Source of the DNA: UKL13-2 sp040006575 | Lineage (GTDB): Bacteria > Pseudomonadota > Gammaproteobacteria > Burkholderiales > Usitatibacteraceae | DNA: 64,000 nucleotides | NCBI GenBank assembly: GCA_040006575.1 | Contig: JBDTWS010000002.1 | Location: forward strand, 1 to 64,000 | Direction of reading: 5' to 3' | Shown: one piece after another, positions 61,653-64,000 of the stretch | Numbering within the stretch: position 1 is the stretch's first letter | How the letters are laid out: each line of letters begins with the position of its first letter | Made by a program: the position numbers and the translations under genes | Notes under the pieces: generated by a model | Databases searched by the model: none | Told to the model about the DNA's origin: nothing | What the model saw: the letters and a program-made list of their open reading frames with translations, nothing else

Positions 61653-62792
61653 GTGGCGACTGACACTGGCAACATGAGTCATCGCGAACAGCTGGGTAGT
61701 GCCGAACGGCCCATCCTGATTTTCCCCGGTGGCATGCCGCGTTCGCTTGAATACTTGCAAAAGTGCCTGCGTGACGAGCAGGCTGTCATTGGCGCATCGT
61801 CGCTCGACTACGATGTATCGCGGGAGCAATACCCCCAATGGCTCTATCTCCCGTATATCACCCAGCACGACTTCAATGACGCGTTAAAGCAACGCATCCA
61901 GGAGTTCAACATCGGCGGCATTTTTTCACCCAATCCGGTGGTCTGGAACTACCTGAGCCAGATACTGAATGAGCTGGCCCCCGGGGTTGTACTGGTCAAC
62001 GACTCCCCGGTGAATACCGAGCTGGCCGGATATCGCACGGCGCGCGAACGCGCGCGCGTGTTGCTTGAAAATCCCATTCCATTGGCGTCTGCAGTCGAGT
62101 GCAAGGCGTCCGTATCCGCCATCGAACTTGCTGCCTTGTTCCGGCACACGGCAACGATACCGGGCATGTGCGACGACGAAAAACTCAACGCCTTGTGCGA
62201 AATCGCCCGCTTTTGCCCGCCCGGTGACATAGTGGAAATCGGCAGCTGGTGGGGGAAATCAGCGTTCGTGTTTTCACGATTGGCACATTGCTACGACATC
62301 GGAAAGTTGTTGTGCGTTGATCCGTGGTCAAACGAGCATTTGGTCCAGCATGACGACAAGGGTCTCGTCGATGGCGGATCCGCGCAGGTAGATGCAAGCG
62401 AAGCGCTGCTTGTTTTTGAAATGAACCTGCTTCCCTATAATTTGAATCATGTGAATTACTTGCGCATGCCGTCGACAGAGGGGGCGAATTACTATCGTGA
62501 GAACCAGGTTGTCACCACACCATCATTTGGGACGACGAATTATCGCGGCCAGGTCGCGATACTGCACGTCGACGGCAATCACAGCTACGCCGCCGCGAAA
62601 GGCGACGTTAGCGCGTGGAGCGCCTTTGTTATCGATGGCGGCTGGATAATTGTTGACGACTATCTTTGGCCGTATGGCGATGGTCCGCAACGGACTGGCG
62701 ATGAATTCATCGCTGACAATTTCGAGAGAATTGATGTTGCGTTTGTGATGGGTGGCGCGCTGTTCATTCAGCTGTCATCTCGCCTCGTCTAG
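61653..62792 (+). CDS. Methyltransferase with pre-ATP-grasp-like N-terminal domain
   Basis: A 379-residue two-part protein starting at GTG 61653, with no gap after the preceding gene. Residues about 20-130 (ILIFPGGMPRSLEYLQKCL, VIGASSLDYDVSREQYPQW, IGGIFSPNPVVWNYLSQIL) look like the N-terminal Rossmann subdomain of carboxylate-amine ligases with ATP-grasp, but no ATP-grasp follows. The C-terminal part (about 185-379) is a Methyltransf_24 type SAM enzyme with VEIGSWWGKSAFVFSRL, LLCVDPWSNEHL and ILHVDGNHSYAAAKGDV. The N-terminal call is by eye and is the weaker part. Confidence 0.75.
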   Translation: MATDTGNMSHREQLGSAERPILIFPGGMPRSLEYLQKCLRDEQAVIGASSLDYDVSREQYPQWLYLPYITQHDFNDALKQRIQEFNIGGIFSPNPVVWNYLSQILNELAPGVVLVNDSPVNTELAGYRTARERARVLLENPIPLASAVECKASVSAIELAALFRHTATIPGMCDDEKLNALCEIARFCPPGDIVEIGSWWGKSAFVFSRLAHCYDIGKLLCVDPWSNEHLVQHDDKGLVDGGSAQVDASEALLVFEMNLLPYNLNHVNYLRMPSTEGANYYRENQVVTTPSFGTTNYRGQVAILHVDGNHSYAAAKGDVSAWSAFVIDGGWIIVDDYLWPYGDGPQRTGDEFIADNFERIDVAFVMGGALFIQLSSRLV

Positions 62793-63059
62793 GGGCCGAA
62801 TGGGCGCCGCGTCGTCGTATCGTGTAGCCCGCGAGACCTGACTTTTAGTGTCCCGGGTATATTTCGCCATCGACCAATCGGCGAATAACAGCCAACTCAT
62901 TCCGCGTTATGCATTTTATTTCCGGTAAGTCATGCGTAAGCGCGTGATCGTTACGCTGACGACCAGTTAGCCCACCGCCAAGGCCGCAACATGAAGGGTA
63001 GCGGCCGAAAGTGCCGGCAGCTCTGGCGCAGGCCAGTGCTGAAAACCCGAACAGAATTG
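62793..63059. other. Intergenic region before the subtilase gene
   Basis: 267 bp separating the glycan island from the subtilase gene. It contains a small inverted repeat TTCGCC / GGCGAA at about 62866-62888, and no convincing promoter or terminator could be placed. Short ORFs here have no family features. Confidence 0.4.
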
Positions 63060-64000
63060 ATGAAGACCATGAAATTTCTTCGCGAGTGTTTTGTGTCCTG
63101 CCTGGTGCTTTCGTCCGGCCAAATATTTGCGCAGGCCGGTGTCGCCGATCCACTAAGTTTGCCGACGCCGCGGCCCGCATCAAAGGGGGCGTACCAATGG
63201 GGAATCGAAATGCTCAAATTCGATCGTGCACGGGCGTTGACCAAGGGTCGCGCGCACATCTCGATCGTGGACACAGGCTACGTCGACCACCCCGAGTTGC
63301 AACCCGGGCTTGATGGAAACCTGCGGCTGCATATTTCTCAACCGCTATCCGAAGCTCCTTCGCCGCCGCCAAATTATCACGCGACCATGGTCGCGAGCGT
63401 TATGGCGGCACGTGGATTTGACGGGAAAGGTATCTCCGGTGGCTGTCCATATTGTTCGCTTTCGCTCCACAACCTGGTCGACAGCCCGGCCTATTTCGCC
63501 CCCATCCGCGCAGGCGCCTCCGTAATCAATTTCAGCGTCGGCTATGGCGGCAATGCCACCGATGAACCACTGTCCTGCAATGTGCCTGGACAGGTATTTG
63601 GTTGTGATGCGATGGCCCGTGCGGCGGAACGTGAAATTGTCATGGTCGCCATTGCACAAAATCAGGCGAACTATGGCGCCGCGCCGACCAGCAACCGCGT
63701 TCCTTTCCCGGCAAATTATCCCAGCGTCATCGCGGTGGGGGGACTTGAACCGGACGGATCATTCTGGACGCACGGCTACGAATTGACTGGTAACGCGGGC
63801 TCCAACTGGGGGCCAAAAATCCGCCTGGTGGCACCGGCGAAAGACGTGCTGGTCGCACAGAAGTCCAATACATATCTTTACGGCATTACCAGCCTGCGCT
63901 GTGGCGACCGCGTCGATTCGACGCTGGGTGAAGCGGTCTCGCTGCCAGCCGCCTATGCCGGCTATGGCGACTGTACCGGCACCTCGTTTTCTGCACCCTT
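63060..64000 (+). CDS. Secreted S8 family serine peptidase (subtilase), partial
   Basis: A gene that runs off the right edge; 313 codons are visible. A signal-like N terminus (MKTMKFLRECFVSCLVLSS..., cut near IFAQA) precedes the subtilisin domain. The triad is visible: Asp in ISIVDTGYVDHPEL (about residue 70), His in NYHATMVASVMAARG (about 107) and Ser in CTGTSFSAP at the window end. SVINFSVGYGG and PANYPSVIAVGG are normal subtilase core strands. The mature start follows almost directly, so a long inhibitory propeptide is not seen. It is a plausible T2SS substrate. Confidence 0.9.
   Translation, partial: MKTMKFLRECFVSCLVLSSGQIFAQAGVADPLSLPTPRPASKGAYQWGIEMLKFDRARALTKGRAHISIVDTGYVDHPELQPGLDGNLRLHISQPLSEAPSPPPNYHATMVASVMAARGFDGKGISGGCPYCSLSLHNLVDSPAYFAPIRAGASVINFSVGYGGNATDEPLSCNVPGQVFGCDAMARAAEREIVMVAIAQNQANYGAAPTSNRVPFPANYPSVIAVGGLEPDGSFWTHGYELTGNAGSNWGPKIRLVAPAKDVLVAQKSNTYLYGITSLRCGDRVDSTLGEAVSLPAAYAGYGDCTGTSFSAP

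Noticed and set aside
1..64000. CRISPR arrays, insertion sequences, tRNA or rRNA genes
   Set aside because: No spaced identical direct repeats of CRISPR type, no transposase motifs and no recognisable RNA gene were seen; the only dispersed repeats are the short palindromes reported.

Overview
The window looks like a chromosomal segment of a moderately GC-rich betaproteobacterium. This is inferred from gene content and layout: an Xps-type type II secretion operon in the order E-F-G-H-I-J-K-L-M-N-D, an ArgA of the fused kinase-like/GNAT type beside yggX and phoU, and proteobacterial LPS-core genes. No rRNA or tRNA was seen, so the order cannot be fixed. Many genes overlap by ATGA or TGATG, and TTG or GTG starts are common.

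Layout. 1-5 kb: the 5' part of heptosyltransferase waaC (minus), a divergent LPS-core family 2 glycosyltransferase, then rfbB-rfbA-rfbC-rfbD for dTDP-L-rhamnose. 5.2-16.7 kb: a complete-looking T2SS operon apart from the prepilin peptidase, ending in a lipoprotein secretin. 16.8-21.9 kb: exported proteins (an NTF2-like lipoprotein, a 547-residue secreted protein of unknown function with strong expression signals, a protein with three putative Ig (He_PIG) repeats, and a parvulin-type PPIase). 21.9-30.3 kb: Wzm/Wzt-type ABC exporter genes followed by two very large TPR/O-GlcNAc-transferase-like (GT41/SPINDLY) proteins. 30.3-40.9 kb: LPS and polysaccharide genes, mostly minus strand (GT4, epimerase, GT2, FkbM methyltransferase, MsbA, GT9, a GT-like protein), then waaL-like and GT2 on the plus strand. 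41-52.6 kb: housekeeping and miscellaneous genes (tricorn-like protease, a broken Xre regulator, GNAT, IMPase family, rsmE, argA, yggX, phoU, rpiA, ilvA). 52.6-62.8 kb: a second glycan-modification island, with a SEC-C/TPR/GT41 protein, DegT aminotransferase, WbqC, methyltransferases, two tandem beta-propeller GH43/GH32-like paralogues, a GNAT, and a methyltransferase with an N-terminal domain like the pre-ATP-grasp fold. The window ends inside a secreted S8 subtilase.

How it fits together. RfbA/RfbB make dTDP-4-keto-6-deoxyglucose. RfbC/RfbD turn it into dTDP-rhamnose, and the DegT aminotransferase plus GNAT could divert it to an N-acylated 4-amino-4,6-dideoxy sugar. The glycosyltransferases, MsbA, Wzm/Wzt and the WaaL-like ligase would build and export LPS or another surface glycan. 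Three GT41-like proteins, one with two tandem catalytic domains of which the second looks inactive, suggest that proteins may be glycosylated as well. The T2SS would export folded proteins, for which the adjacent secreted proteins and the subtilase are candidates. The most unusual items are the double-GT41 protein, the SEC-C-GT41 fusion, the paired propeller proteins inside a biosynthetic island, and a small dispersed family of palindromic intergenic repeats (three copies).
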